Assembly (NCBI RefSeq): GCF_003369915.1
Contig: NW_022881603.1
Span: 14,295,593-14,359,592 of the forward strand
DNA from: Drosophila miranda
Lineage: Eukaryota; Arthropoda; Insecta; Diptera; Drosophilidae
Reading direction: 5' to 3'
Length of the DNA stretch: 64,000 nt
Shown here: piece by piece, positions 1 through 11,549 of the stretch
Numbering within the stretch: position 1 is the stretch's first letter
Layout: every line of letters begins with the position of its first letter
The notes under the pieces: model-generated
Told to the model about the DNA's origin: nothing
Seen by the model: only the letters and a program-made list of their open reading frames with translations
Databases searched by the model: none
Program-made: the position numbers and the translations under genes

Positions 1-163
1 GATCGGAGCGGCAATGTAAAGGGCAGGCAAGCCACACTTGCAATTTGGATGTCACGCATTAAAGAACATATCGTAATTTTATTTCTGCGCCGAGTTTTAT
101 TTAATTCGAAATAATTAGTCGGCCGATTGGGGATAAAAAACATTATCTCCACACACTTTACTT

Positions 164-1118
164 TTAATTTACATAATCCGAACCTGGGCCCATAACCTGT
201 TGGACAGAATTTCGATGCCGTTGCAAGGGAAGTTCTTGTACCGGTTTGTGTTCTTGTGACAAAACCGCTCCCAATGCTATGTTACTAGCGTCGGTTGTTA
301 CCGTGAACATTTTGTCAAAGTCTGGGAACGCAAGGATAGGGTCTGAGGTGATGAGTACTTTTAGTCTCTCAAATGCCTCGACGTACTTTTCTTCCTTGGG
401 GTCTATGACAGCTCCTTTCTTTAGTTTGAGTGTCATGGGTTTTGCTATGTTTGCAAAATTAGGAATGAATTTCCTGTAGAACCCGCACAGACCTAAGAAT
501 GACCTTATTTGTTTAGTCGTTTCTGGTATTGGAAATTTGACAATGGCAGAGATTTTGCCTGGATTTGGTACTATTCCTTCAGTAGTGACTACATGACCTA
601 GGAATTAAGTTTCCTTTTTCATGAATTCACATTTATCCATTTGTAGCTTCAAGTTGGCGTCTCTCAACTTTCCAAATACTCTCCTTAGTGACAACAAGTG
701 TTCTTCCAATGAAGTGGAAAATATAATGATGTCATCTAAGTATACAAAGCAATCTTTGAAGATTAACTCTTCTAGCAGATTGTTCATACATCTTTGGAAG
801 GTAGCTGGGGCAGTGGTTAGCCAGTCCATGCTTAGTGGAGAACGCAGTTTTGGGGATTGAGCTAGGTTCCATGGGTATTTGATGGAAACCTTTTGCTAAA
901 TCGATTGTCGTAAAATACTGACATTTACCTAGTTTGTCTAGGATTTCATCCATTCGTGGAGTTGGGAATTTGTCCTTAACTGTTATTTCATTTAGACTTC
1001 TATAGTCTACTACCATTCGATATTTTTGCTTTCCTGAAGCATCTATCTTCTTAGGAATCATAGATATGGGCGAGCAGTAAGGAGAATTCGACTTTCGAAT
1101 TATTCCCTGCCTGATCAT
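164..1118 (-). pseudogene. Reverse transcriptase / RNase H start, broken
   Basis: Three overlapping minus-strand frames give gypsy-type RT. The first (732-1118) carries the palm segment [14 protein letters not shown]. The second (605-829) carries [10 protein letters not shown] and the catalytic YLDD. The third (164-436) carries the thumb and the RNase H start [15 protein letters not shown]. The conserved stretch that should contain MPFGL is deleted between the first two pieces, shifting frame and removing part of the fingers/palm. Sequence after the RNase H start is scrambled. The enzyme cannot be functional as it stands. Confidence 0.85.
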
Positions 1119-1341
1119 ATCTTTGATTTGCTGGTTTACCTCCTGATCATGTATCTGGGCATATTTGTATGGTCGTCTGTAGACCGGGTCTTCATGTTGA
1201 GTTTTGATCTTCTACTTGTACTTGTGAAAGTCAAATTGTCACCTTCTCTGTACTGCACATCCTTAAACTCATATAAGACCTTCTTTAACTCTTCCCTCTC
1301 TTCGTCGTTTAAGTGTTGATTACATTCCCTTAATTCACTGT

Positions 1342-1830
1342 CTAGAGCGGAAGCGAAGTATTGATCTCCCTCTGGAGATGGGTCAAGGCACTTAGGTGCG
1401 ATCTTCTCTTCTTTTGTAGAGGGATCAGTGCACTCTGTGCGGTCTTGCCGGCTTCAATAGCTTCTCCACTCTGAATGATTGGGTACGACCTAGCTCCTAG
1501 TGTTACAGTGTCATTTCTGTAATCGATGACGGCTTTACTTGCCATCAAGTATTCTCTTTCTAATAAAATATCATAATTTTCGGAAAAGTTATGTATGTAG
1601 AACTTTTGTTCGGACGGACATGTTTTGTTCGCATTCCTCATTATACTCTTAGTTAAACGGACAGGTCCATTGATGGTATGGACCGTAAGGTTATCGTCTT
1701 TTATCTCGGAATCTGTATAATTTTCTTTCATGATGTTGATCGATGATCCCGAGTCAGCGATACACCTTAATATTCTTTTATTAATGGTAATGTTTATATA
1801 GGGTCCTCCTCGGTTTCTTCCGAGGCGGCT
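1342..1830 (-). pseudogene. Protease region of the 17.6/297-like element
   Basis: The minus-strand translation contains the retropepsin active-site sequence ADSGSS followed about 70 residues later by an LLEREYLMA segment. This matches the aspartic protease that precedes RT in gypsy-group Pol. The frame is separated from gag and from RT by stops and frame changes, so it is a remnant. An annotator could start it earlier, because no true start codon is needed in a polyprotein. Confidence 0.7.
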
Positions 1831-2057
1831 TGATGAAAATTTACGTCCATCTTCGTTTGGCCACTCTGGCTCTCCCTCCCTCTTTTAGTAGGTTGGTTGG
1901 GTCCACTCCCACTAGCTTGGTTTTGAGATATTTGCTGATTGAATGGATTCTGAGCCCTACCTTGATTCAAGGAATTTTTGAACTCATTGTATAATCCAGG
2001 ATTTTGGGAATTTTGATTTTGATTTGTTCGATTAGTCTGACCTGTTCCAGATGAACT

Positions 2058-2750
2058 CTAAGTTTGATTGTGATAGTTAGTAGTATTATAATTTGGATAA
2101 TAGTTTCCAACATTCTTTCGATTTGATTGAGACGATTTCGATTGATCTTTATTTGTACCTGAATCTGTTGTACTAGCTTCGTACAATCCTTCTTCTTGTG
2201 CTGCCTTCTTAAGATTAGACAATGTGGTAATATCTTTTCTTGCTAAGGTCATGAACATTCTGTCAGGAAGTTTTCGAGTAATGACATCTTTAATTGTGTT
2301 GTTCAAAGCGTTTTTATAAATGACATTATTTTCTGGTATGTTTTCTAAGTTTAGCTTATTGTTTATTAATAATGCTTTTATCTCTAATTCTTCTATAAAC
2401 TTACGAAGACTGCCGTTGAATCTGGTGGTGTATAGTTGTCGGAAGAGTTCTTCATATGGTGTGTGATTTTTGAACTCGTTGATCAGCGCCGTCTTCAGTT
2501 CGAGCCACGTGTTGGGTTGTATCATTTGCGATATGCGTTGTGCCTCTCCTGACAGTTGGATCTCGGTCGCTCCAAATAGGATCCTTTGTTGGCGAAGATC
2601 TTCAGTTGGATATAATCCGCATACATATTCGATTCGTTTGATAAATGAGCTTAGCTGTCCAGATGAACCGTCATAGGCAGGTATTTGTCTGATCGGCAGC
2701 AGTGCCTGGTTCAAGTGGATTTCGCTCAATGATAGTGGTGGTAACGCCAT
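2058..2750 (-). pseudogene. gag of the 17.6/297-like element, prematurely stopped
   Basis: A Gag-type polypeptide of 230 residues starts at a clear ATG (2748-2750), about 290 bp inside the LTR. The first ~190 residues are a helical capsid-like region. The remainder is rich in Asn, Gln and Ser, as usual for the tail of this family, and no CCHC knuckle is visible. An in-frame TAG at 2058-2060 ends it, but similar Asn/Gln-rich sequence continues in the same direction to about 1870. The stop is therefore probably a nonsense mutation within gag. Confidence 0.75.
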
Positions 2751-3038
2751 GTTGTTGGTGTTGATTGGGTTTTGTTTTATTTTCAGTAGTTTTTAACTTT
2801 ATTTTGGTTCACTTGTAAGTTTTTTAATTTTGTATTTAGTGTTTCACTGTTCTTGGTGGTTCACAATCTCCACTTACTTCAGTTCACTTAATTTTAGTTT
2901 TGCAAATCGTATGTGCTCGTAACACATAGGTTCTTTGGCGGATTTCACAATTTTATTAACGATTCCGGGATTACGTGATCACAGTAATTAGAAATTACAC
3001 AAGCTGACCATTACCGAAAAATAGGTGTTAATTTTAAA

Positions 3039-3060
3039 CGAAATCCTACCGACTGCGCCA
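3039..3060 (-). other. Primer-binding site, tRNA-Ser type
   Basis: The minus strand reads TGGCGCAGTCGGTAGGA immediately inside the LTR. This is complementary to the 3' end of Drosophila tRNA-Ser, the primer of 17.6 and 297. One extra A interrupts the extended match. Confidence 0.8.
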
Positions 3061-3646
3061 GTTAAATATCCGCAACTCGAAATTTAGTTTTTAAAAAAGA
3101 TTTTATTTTTAGTACTTAATTTCTTTATGTCACAAGATTGGTTGAATTCCCCGACTTAACTTTACGTCTGCTTGTCTCAAACGGAACTGATCTCTCTGCT
3201 GCTGGCTAGTTTCCATGAGCCCTTCTCTTGGAACTCCCGACTCTGGCTTCGGGCGTTGCTTTCCTCGGCTGCATCTTCGTGTCGGTGGCGTACGTGCCTG
3301 GATCGATATTTGGGGATGCGTCGGCTTTGATGAAAGGCATCCACTGCTGGCGATCGGTGTTGCATTACATGACGGAGCTAGGAATGTGATACTCCTTGGT
3401 TTTATGTCTAGCTTTGATTGGTCCTCATGAGTGGCGTGATTCGAAAGAATCGATTTCTCGAGAGTGGCGTGATTCTAATGTTGATGAAACAATGTGGTCC
3501 ATTGTTTATATTATGGGGGGCCCTAGCTTGGAGTATGGGAAGAAACAGTTATTGATTCTTGAGTGGGGTCCTGTTACTTGTGTGGATGGGGTGGATGAAT
3601 TGTACATAAACATAATGTGTATGGGATGTGGGGAATTATGGATATG

Positions 3647-3651
<5 letters not shown>
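3060..3651 (-). repeat. 5' LTR of the 17.6/297-like element
   Basis: On the minus strand the LTR runs from AGTGACATAT (3651 leftwards) to about ATTTAACT at 3060, giving AGT...ACT ends and about 592 bp. It is placed by the primer-binding site on one side and the TA repeat on the other. The insertion lies directly against TATATA, fitting the ATAT target preference of this group. There is no second LTR in the window to confirm the ends. Confidence 0.7.
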
Positions 3652-3717
<66 letters not shown>

Positions 3718-3826
3718 AGTATATATTTATTAAAGAGCGTATACAAATGCTCGGTTCAAGTACAATTAGGGTCGACATGTATAAATATATATACATATAC
3801 ATATACATATATATACATATACATAT
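3651..3826. repeat. TA and ACATAT microsatellites
   Basis: Alternating TA tracts (about 3651-3680 and 3690-3720) and a second tract of ATATAC/ACATAT units (about 3783-3826) flank the LTR end. Open frames across them (poly Ile-Tyr) are artefacts of the repeat. Confidence 0.9.
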
Positions 3827-3829
3827 AGG

Positions 3830-5190
3830 GGGCACGCCCCCTACACACTCGCTTTTATCGTGCGCCCCGCCAAAATACGTTTTCGGGCTACGACGACGAC
3901 CCAAAACTATTTTATACAATAGAGAGATATATCTTTATCTTTCCTCCACTAATAAAATAGACATATAATTTTTCTTGTATCCGTTGGCTTAACAGATTTC
4001 TTTTGCTTTGGATGTTGTGTGTTTCTGGGATTATAGTGTATCAAATGTATTACTTAACGCTTCTCGTTTGATTGTTTAATCCTGGTGAAAAAGTGTAAAA
4101 AAAAACCAAACATACAAATACTATATTGTGCCCAAAAGAGAAACAATGGCAGTTTTACACAAATAAACCATTTTTCGCGGCCTGTCTCTCTAATAAAAGG
4201 CAAAGCAAACCGAATCGATTATCACTGCCCTTGCTGAGTCACAAATAAGAAATACCGAGTAAAATCACTATTTTTACAGTTTAAAATAATTGGCTAAAAT
4301 GGAACTACATTTGTTTTGTATGTGTATATTTAGTTTTATTTGATTTGTGAAGCCGTTTTACTTTTACGCACTTTTAAATACTCTGGGCGATTATTAATAT
4401 TGTTTAGGAAAGTGTCGACGGACGTTTCTCTTGTACATCTTTTATCATAATTAACAAAATCAAAACTATTTTTACTATGCGCTCCCTTCCGATGCAGATG
4501 GATGGGGTGTGGATTGCAGGATACAGATAAATAGAATACGCTCCCCTTCAAGAACCTTAATAATATGCACAAACAGAATGAAAATATAAATAAAAAAATG
4601 CAATGGATGTGGGAACAATCTGCTTTTCATCGACATCTGGTCATTCAATTTAAGCCAAAAGCCATCCATAAACTATTAAGACGCTACATTTTTACGCTCT
4701 GATGGATGAATTTATGCAATAATATTACCAATCATCACTGAGCGCTGAGCAAGTTGTGTTGGTAATCGCGTCCATTGCCTAATAGACTTTGAATGAGTTT
4801 TCTGTCCCGTTCTTTAAAAACCTGATAGATTACTTATTTATACAATGCTGCGATTAGTGTATGATAAGAAAGGGGTTTCAACAAAAGAGCAGCTGTTTTT
4901 TGAGACCTCTGGCAGGGCTTTTACCTTGAAACGTTATGTGCCGCTCCCGAAAATGATTCATTCCAACTAAAGCAATCTTTAGGCTATGAAACAGTTACGA
5001 TTCTATGCAGAATGTTCCAAGTGCAGTACAGATGTATCTTACGATAAATACTTGGATACTAAATAATACATAATACACAGATTTCTTTCTAAAACAGACA
5101 GAATATGGGGGAAAAATATACATAGGAGTACATAACAAATCGTAGGCGAAAAATTAAAATTTTCAGGGCATCACTTAATCATTTAATTTA
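3830..5190. other. Intergenic region with weak coding islands
   Basis: No confident gene here. A minus-strand reading frame at 4336-4500 ends in a lysine-rich tail and looks non-random in composition. A plus-strand ATG frame at 4845-4970 (41 codons, MLRLVYDKKG at the start) has plausible codon use. Neither matches anything I recognise, and neither has convincing splice partners. They could be remnants of decayed exons. Confidence 0.3.
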
Positions 5191-5191
5191 G

Positions 5192-5323
5192 GAAGAGACC
5201 CAAGTGGAAAATATCCTTAATTTCAACGTAACGGATGAATTTGGAGCAAAACCAGAGTTTGCTTTGGGATATTTAAATCCTGCCAATAATACAAATTTAA
5301 ATTTTGTAAAAAATTTCTCTTAA
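5192..5323 (+). CDS. Possible terminal exon, unknown
   Basis: A 43-residue frame begins directly after a good acceptor (TTTAATTTAG) and ends at TAA 5321-5323. It is rich in Asn and acidic residues, without similarity I can name. No upstream exon with a matching donor was found, so it may be an orphan exon or chance. Confidence 0.25.
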   Translation, partial: EETQVENILNFNVTDEFGAKPEFALGYLNPANNTNLNFVKNFS

Positions 5324-5600
5324 GATTACGAAAACATACAAATGCGAAACAACTTGAGAGCAATTTGGGATTTCGTAGGCGAAATAAACGTCACGACCAA
5401 AGCGAAGGAGTAGTCAGGATAGGGATAGGAAGGGATACGCAAACGTTCGGTGAACATTTTAACTGTAGCTATGCGCAGACACGTGTGCTCACATTGCTCT
5501 AAGTGTTCAGGTCCACGTAGAGTTCACTTGGGGATCCATGCTGGGTGGCCGTCGAAAATGTTTGGGGCCGGGCTTCAGCTTCAGCGTCGGCGTCGCTTGG

Positions 5601-7181
5601 TCATAAATCCTGAAAGCGACGCACATCCTCCCAGTAGTTTGACGGAATTTCAAACAGTTTATCGGGGATGCTGTTGGTGAACTCGAATTTCTGGAAAGTT
5701 ACCTTGGCCGTCACAGTGTGCAGAACAGGAATCTCAATCTTGACCGGGAATCCAGTGGGCAACTTGAGCGTCACGAAATTTCGCAGCTTGTTGATGTGCT
5801 TCAGGGGAGCCACCACCTCGAGGACGTCCAAAAGCATTTCCACGCTGAGTGGGAAGTCCGTGCTCATGGCGACTGTGGCCCGCAGGGTCTTGCTGGACTG
5901 CTTGTTGACAAGTGGACGACCCAGACGCGGGCACCGCCCCACTGCAGCCTCTAAGTACTGATCCCAGGTCACACTGCTGGCTGGGGGAGCTTGCAATGAG
6001 CTGCGGCGTGGCAGCTCTGGCAGGGTAATGCCGTTCGGTGCTGCTGGGTTATTGCTGTCAGTGGTCGTATCCGTGGTCTGACTGTTCAGGCTAGAGCGAC
6101 GCCCGTCAGGCTGTACTACTGAGCTCCTCATTGACTCGATAATGGCGCGATTCTTTTGCAGATCCTCGTGTGAGAGATGCTCGCGTCGCTTGCGCTGCTT
6201 TATGATCAGGCCCTGTATTGTATAGAGCTCACATTGATACTGACCGCCAATGAGTTCCTTCCGGTTCGCGCGGAAAATCCAGCCGCTTTGCGCCCGAGCA
6301 AAATTGATCGTCTTGGTGGACATTTGGGTGGCCATTATGTCCGTTGACATGAGCCCATCGACTTCATCCTCCATGTCGGCCTCCTCGTGGCGCAAACGTT
6401 GATAACACGCCTGTTCGTTGTCAAGCAGGACCAGGGCCTCCCTTGGGGGAGCTTCTCCCCGAAAGAGAAACGAAATGTCGCCTCTCTCCCACTTCATGTC
6501 ATTGAAATCAACCAGGGTGGTGTCCAATCGAATGGAGGCCCCGGACTTGTACAGCCTGCAAATGTCGGAGGGCAGGATGCGGGACACCAACGGTAGCCAG
6601 GACTGGAAATCCCACTTGAATTCCATGTAGAAGTCCTGCATCTGACTGAGCGCCTTCACCAGTTTCTCCCGGCGCTTCTCCATATGATCCCTGGACTGTA
6701 GCTTTAGCATGCGCAGCAATTGAGTGATTGTCTGGCGGTCGCCGTAGCTAATGGCCTCGGCCAGAGGAGACCAGCCCTCGTTGTTTTTGATCCTGACGGG
6801 GGCATTGTTGGCCAGGAGCAGGCGCACGGCATGCTTCCTGCCCAGCATAACGGCTAAATGCAGTGGCGTATTACCGTGCTTGTCTTTGCTGCCAATCTCA
6901 TCCTGAGCAGTGCGCAGGAGGAGTCGTCGCTGCATTGTCTTGATGTCATCTTCAAAAACGCTTTGATGCATGGGATACACTGTGTACTCATCTAGGGGCT
7001 CCGTTGTTGCCGTTGTTGTTGCTGTTGCTGTAGGTGTGTCAGGTGTGGTGTCTTCGCACAGGTGTGTGTTGGGTTGGGGCAGGGGCTCCGAAGGAATTGA
7101 ATCGGAATCGTCCCCCTCACCGGCTGACTGATACTCATCTGACTCCTCGCTGTTTGAAGATCTCACATCTGCGTCCCCCAT
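5601..7181 (-). CDS. ANKRD13C: ANKRD13C-like ankyrin/GPCR-chaperone protein
   Basis: Single uninterrupted frame of 526 residues. Residues 1-60 are acidic and Ser/Thr/Pro-rich. A canonical ankyrin repeat (HGNTPLHLAVMLGRKHAVRL) lies at about 100-120, followed by a second ankyrin unit with the ANKRD13 hallmark EGWSPLAEAISYGD. The rest is the long GPCR-chaperone domain, ending in the family's conserved C-terminal block with FVTLKLPTGFPVKIEIP and IPSNYWEDV. Length is close to human ANKRD13C, and there are no ubiquitin-interacting motifs as in ANKRD13A/B/D. Family knowledge: ER-associated chaperone controlling biogenesis and export of some GPCRs. ATG 7179-7181 lies about 100 bp downstream of a Motif 1 promoter element. 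The likely fly orthologue is CG5742, known to me as a neighbour of lolal; that name is from memory. Confidence 0.9.
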   Translation of the reverse strand: MGDADVRSSNSEESDEYQSAGEGDDSDSIPSEPLPQPNTHLCEDTTPDTPTATATTTATTEPLDEYTVYPMHQSVFEDDIKTMQRRLLLRTAQDEIGSKDKHGNTPLHLAVMLGRKHAVRLLLANNAPVRIKNNEGWSPLAEAISYGDRQTITQLLRMLKLQSRDHMEKRREKLVKALSQMQDFYMEFKWDFQSWLPLVSRILPSDICRLYKSGASIRLDTTLVDFNDMKWERGDISFLFRGEAPPREALVLLDNEQACYQRLRHEEADMEDEVDGLMSTDIMATQMSTKTINFARAQSGWIFRANRKELIGGQYQCELYTIQGLIIKQRKRREHLSHEDLQKNRAIIESMRSSVVQPDGRRSSLNSQTTDTTTDSNNPAAPNGITLPELPRRSSLQAPPASSVTWDQYLEAAVGRCPRLGRPLVNKQSSKTLRATVAMSTDFPLSVEMLLDVLEVVAPLKHINKLRNFVTLKLPTGFPVKIEIPVLHTVTAKVTFQKFEFTNSIPDKLFEIPSNYWEDVRRFQDL

Positions 7182-7279
7182 TTCCTTTTTTTAGCACTCG
7201 TCCTCTTTTTCTTTGGATATATTTCACTTTCTGAACCCCCTTTTTTCGAAACTAATCAATTTTAGTTTATGCAGAGCTG

Positions 7280-7290
7280 CAGTGTGACCG
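7280..7290 (-). promoter_or_regulatory. Ohler Motif 1 (M1BP) core promoter element
   Basis: CAGTGTGACCG on the plus strand is the reverse complement of the Drosophila housekeeping promoter motif YGGTCACACTR. It lies about 100 bp upstream of the ANKRD13C-like start and points in the same direction as that gene. Confidence 0.7.
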
Positions 7291-7573
7291 CGGATTTACA
7301 GTATGACCATCACAAATTAAAGGTTAGCCTACTTAGCCCCCCTCAATTTAAACAGGTGAACAACTTGATCTACGCTGCGAAAAAATAACACTGTATGTAA
7401 ATTCTTGTTGTAGATAAATCCTTTCTTTTTAATACAAAAATAAAAATTACCACGACATCTAACACCTGAACTGCACTAAAGCTCTTCAAGTTGCATCATT
7501 TTCGTAGAGTTTAGCTTAATACCCACTGGGCTACAATGGGTTAATTGTTATCTGCCTTTGCTTGACATGGTAA
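7280..7573 (+). repeat. Promoter-linked dispersed repeat, copy 1
   Basis: About 290 bp clearly similar to 15419-15700, starting with the identical stretch CAGTGTGACCGCGGATTTAC. Shared blocks are a CTTA(A/G)CCC segment, TTTAAACAG, TGTAAATTCTTGTTGTAGAT and ACCTGAACTGC. Shorter related copies lie in inverse orientation at about 18450 and 26268. No terminal inverted repeats or target duplication were found. Confidence 0.7.
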
Positions 7574-8206
7574 CTACACGTTAACTACACATTTGCTACA
7601 TACAACATCTTTATGGAGTATGGGCATTTGTATACCCTACTTCCTTTAATTAACGTTAAAATTATTTTTCTCAAGCTGCTTTGCTTTACTTTGAAACCTA
7701 ATTAATAACCTAACTTCCCTGCTTGACATGTTTTGGACGCATGCATTTAATGCAATATTTCTTTGAGATAGCTTTAAAAAATGTTCTGCATTTATTGGAG
7801 CTTGAGATCACAAATATTGGCGCGTTATTTATCTAGCTCTCACTGCTTTTTCAGTTAGGTAGCAAAGTGTAATGCTATAAGGTTTTTAAATCTGTTTTCA
7901 CTGCCTTAACTTGAAGTGTAGTGGAATACGAGTAGTCGATATGAAACAACTTATAAATTACACTCACCACAAACGTAATATTTATTCCATATTATGGTCA
8001 AAGAAAAATTGTGTATTTATAAATAGCCGCTTTCAAACCTTTTCAAAGTAGACTCACTTTTGCGTTAGATTAGACGTTACAAAAGTCCTTCACCATCTGG
8101 CAGCGCCGCGAACAGATGTCAACAGTGTCCGACGGGGCAAAGGGAGAACAAGGGGTCAGTGAAAACAAACAAATACAAGTGTCGCAATCCCATCTACATC
8201 CAGATA
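7574..8206. other. Intergenic, upstream of adp
   Basis: AT-rich spacer holding the shared upstream region between the ANKRD13C-like gene and adp, plus the adp 5' UTR. No coding or repeat signal beyond copy 1 of the dispersed repeat. Confidence 0.5.
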
Positions 8207-10173
8207 ATGTCGAGCGATGAATTGTATCGCATCAAATACTCTAGCTCGCGCTATCAGCGCCACCAGAGCGACGAGAAGGTGCCTTTGAATGCCAGTTGCT
8301 TGCAGTGGCAGAGCCAGCAATACGGATACGATTCGTCCTTGGATGAGCTGGTGCGTCGGCGGCTCCAGGCCTCTCCAGCCTACATAGATCGTCTGGAACA
8401 GGACGCGGTTCTGGCTGGTCATGATGGCTGCGTCAATTGCTTAGAGTGGAGCAGTGACGGTCTGTTGCTCGCCTCGGGCTCAGATGATTTCAGAGTTATG
8501 ATCTGGAACCCTTTCCGCAAGCAGCGCATTCATGTGATAAATACCAAGCATCTGGGGAACATGTTTTCGGTGAAGTTTCTACCCAGGCACAACAACAGCA
8601 TTTTGGCTACGTGTGCGGCAGATAAATTCATTTACGTCTATGACATCAATCACGCCAATGAGACGCTGTTCTCCTGTAACTGTCATACGATGAGAGCGAA
8701 GCGACTGGCTACAGCACAGGACTCACCGCACATCTTTTGGTCTGCGGGAGAGGATGGTTGCATCCTACAACTGGACATGCGGGAGCCACATCGCTGCCGA
8801 CCCGAGGACGGCAATGGCGTGCGGCTGCTTAGCTTGAGCAATCAGGTTGAGGCGACCACAGAGGCAAAATGCTTGGCCATAAATCCTAGACGAACGGAGT
8901 ATTTGGCTGTGGGAACCAACGATCCCTTTGCCCGCATCTATGATCGTCGCAAGTTGCCCACTAGTGGTGCTAATGGTATCTATTGAGCTGAATTTTTTCT
9001 CTTCTGTACTTCTAGTCAATACTTGTCTTTCCAGAATCCGTTGGGTGCGTTTCGTACTATGCGCCTGGACAGATTGTAAAGGACACCACCAGGAACATTG
9101 TCCACGAGTCGAGGGCTATAACATATCTCACTTTCAATGCAAACGGCACGGAATTGCTCGTCAACATGGGCTGTGAACACATCTATCGCTATGATCTAAA
9201 CAACGCCGAGCCTCCTGTTTTCTACGAACTGCCTGCCTACTCTGCCCACACCACACACGAAGAGGAAGAGTTCAAGACACCTCACAAAAGCCGCTCCTTA
9301 CCTTCCAGCATTGAATTGCATAAGAAACAGGGCAATGAACATCTCGAAAATGGAAAACTAGTGGCTGCTATTGAGGCCTATTCAACGGCATTGGCCAAGT
9401 ATCCACGGGGAGAAGTTCTGTATCTGAACAGGGCTACGGCTCTGATGCGGCGTGGTTGGTTTGGTGACATTTATGCAGCTCTAAGGGATTGTCATGAGGC
9501 TCTTCGCCTAGATCCCACCTATGTCAAGGCTCATTTTCGGCTGGCGCGGGCCCTGCTGGAGCTTCGTCGTCCCCATGATGCGGATAAATGTCTTCAAGCG
9601 CTCATTCAGCGATTCACCAGTTTCGCCAACAACCATGGTGTCCTCATGCTGCACAAGGACATCAAGGAAAATCGACGACAATCCGAGAACACTGATGCCC
9701 CAAGTCCAGAACCAGTACTAGTGAACAATGGCTCGCGGTATCTACGCCTGACCGACGAGGAATACAATCTACGATGCGCTGCCAAGGATTACAAACATCG
9801 CTATGTGGGTCATTGCAATATCACTACGGACATTAAGGAGGCTACTTATCTGGGCATCCATGGCGAATTCATTGCCGCCGGCTCTGATGATGGAAATTTC
9901 TATATTTGGGAGGGGGAAACGGGAAAAATTCGAGCCGCCTATCGTGCCGACAGTGCCATTGTGAACTGCGTGCAGCCGCATCCCACTATCTGCATGTTGG
10001 CCACCAGCGGCATTGATCACGACGTCAAGATCTGGTCACCGTGTGCACCTAGCTCCGCTGAGCGGCCTAATCTCATTGGGGATGTTACGCGCACGGTTGA
10101 GGATAATCAGCAAAAGATGCGAACCGATCCATTTGAACTGAATACACGTAATGCGTATTGTTTCAATAACTGA
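8207..10173 (+). CDS. adp: adipose (WDTC1): WD40-TPR-WD40 protein
   Basis: Two exons, 8207-8975 and 9035-10173, joined across a 59-bp GT-AG intron that restores the frame, give 635 residues. ATG 8207 (MSSDELYRIKY) is chosen because the upstream frame has no ATG. N-terminal WD repeats start at about residue 60 (DGCVNCLEWSSDGLLLASGS). A central TPR block (about 348-450; KKQGNEHLENGKLVAAIEAY) is followed by C-terminal WD repeats (FIAAGSDDGNFYIWEGETGK). This order is diagnostic of WDTC1/adipose. Family knowledge: anti-obesity regulator, DDB1-CUL4 substrate receptor and histone/HDAC3 interactor controlling fat storage. No lesion seen. AATAAA follows at 10405. Confidence 0.95.
8976..9034 (+). other. 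adp intron
   Basis: 59-bp intron with GTATCT donor and TTTCCAG acceptor. Retaining it would introduce TGA at 8984. Confidence 0.85.
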
Positions 10174-10404
10174 GAAGAACTGTAGCGCAATGTGAAACTA
10201 GATCAAATCCCGCAATCAATGAATTGTAATTGTAATGCATTGGCCTGCGAATATGATTTAATCTGAATCCAGCAATATATCAAATAATAGTGTAATTTAT
10301 TATAAGGGAACATATTTTTGTTAATGTGTAAACGAAATATGATATATATGATATACAGAGTAGACTAATGAAAAATGACAATTATGTTATGAAAAATCAA
10401 ATCA

Positions 10405-10410
10405 AATAAA
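10405..10410 (+). terminator. adp polyadenylation signal
   Basis: AATAAA about 230 bp after the adp stop, within an A-rich stretch followed by a TGTCTTGTGTT-type GT-rich element. Confidence 0.6.
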
Positions 10411-10439
10411 AACAAAGACATTTTTCTCAAATGTCTTGT

Positions 10440-11549
10440 GTTTTATATTCATCCACATCTGCGTCCACGAATTGACTGTGATAAAGTATCGAGGGTAAGC
10501 ACAAGTATTCGTATTTCTTTTTGGAATTATTCTGTTTATTTACCGTAGTTATTTAAATCTATGCTCACATGTATACATATACATACTCGTACATATAAAT
10601 ATTTTACTTTATGTAATAATATTCAAGTATAGTTCTTTTTCCGCATCGTTCCTTTCCTTTTCTGTTTAAACTAAGTTGAAGCTTCCTTGTTTTGCCTTCG
10701 GTTTTTAGTTAAAATATATATGTAGGTGTCTTGTGTTTTTCAAAAGTTTTGAGAATACATCGTAATCATATTATAAAGGTCGCCACAACAAAAAATTAAA
10801 GTACTTTAAAGTATTTTTTTGTTTTTATTCATTAACTATAGATGAAGGATGTTTTTTATGGTGTTGAAGTTGTTGGGTCTGTGTGTGTGTGTGAGTTTTG
10901 TGTATAGGGGCTGTTGAGGGGCTTGGGCTGTAGTTAGTGGCTTAAAAACTAACCGAATGTGTTGTAATATTCGCTCCCTTTGCGGCATTCTATCGTTCTA
11001 CTTGCACATTTCTCACTATATTTATAATTATCTTTATATAGTTTTCATGAATGAATTCTTCTGTTTAATTACTTTACAAAAGTGCGTTTTTGTGTTTTGT
11101 TTTGTTAGGGGTTGTCCTGTCCATATCTTTCCTTTTATACATTGTGGTGGTTGTTGCTTTGTTTTCTGGTTGTTAATATAATATTTTACAAACTATTTTA
11201 AGCAGAAATGAAACAAACACACAGTTCAAATGAGCCGATCGATAGAGGTTTGCAAATGGGTAGGTAGATCCGGTATGAATAAGTGGGCTTGGGCAGGTGG
11301 AACCATATTCTTCTGGTTACTACCGATATTACTTTACAGACTAAGCGTTTGTATCTGTCAGTTTTGTGTGGGTTTCTTTTGCTGTTTATTTTATAAAGTT
11401 AAATGATTTTTGTATACCAAATGTCGTTTTCGTAAGTTTTTTTCTTTCTTCTTTTGTTGGAATTTTGTTTTCTTGCATATATATATATATATAGGTTTCT
11501 TAGTTTTCTTTTTGTTATTTTGTGTTTGTTTTTTAATTGTTTAATACCA
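10440..11549 (-). other. Probable lolal 3' UTR
   Basis: 1.1 kb T-rich on the plus strand (A-rich on the minus strand) between the convergent adp and lolal stops. No coding potential. Best read as lolal 3' UTR plus a short spacer. Confidence 0.45.

Larger units (their letters stand above)
160..3651 (-). mobile_element. Truncated Ty3/gypsy LTR retrotransposon, 17.6/297 type
   Basis: A minus-strand element in the order 5' LTR, tRNA-Ser primer site, gag, protease, reverse transcriptase, start of RNase H. The LTR starts AGTGACATAT on the minus strand, as I recall for 17.6/297-type elements. Coding similarity stops at about position 200, just after the first RNase H motif. Most of RNase H, integrase, any env and the 3' LTR are therefore missing, or lie beyond the window after a rearrangement. 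Several stops and a deletion in RT show it is dead. Positions 1-160 show nothing recognisable. Confidence 0.85.

Noticed and set aside
3396..3968. 190-codon plus-strand frame with poly Ile-Tyr
   Set aside because: Runs through the LTR and TA microsatellite; composition is dictated by the repeat.
10957..11181. 74-codon Phe/Cys-rich frame
   Set aside because: T-rich sequence antisense to the presumed lolal 3' UTR; composition artefact.
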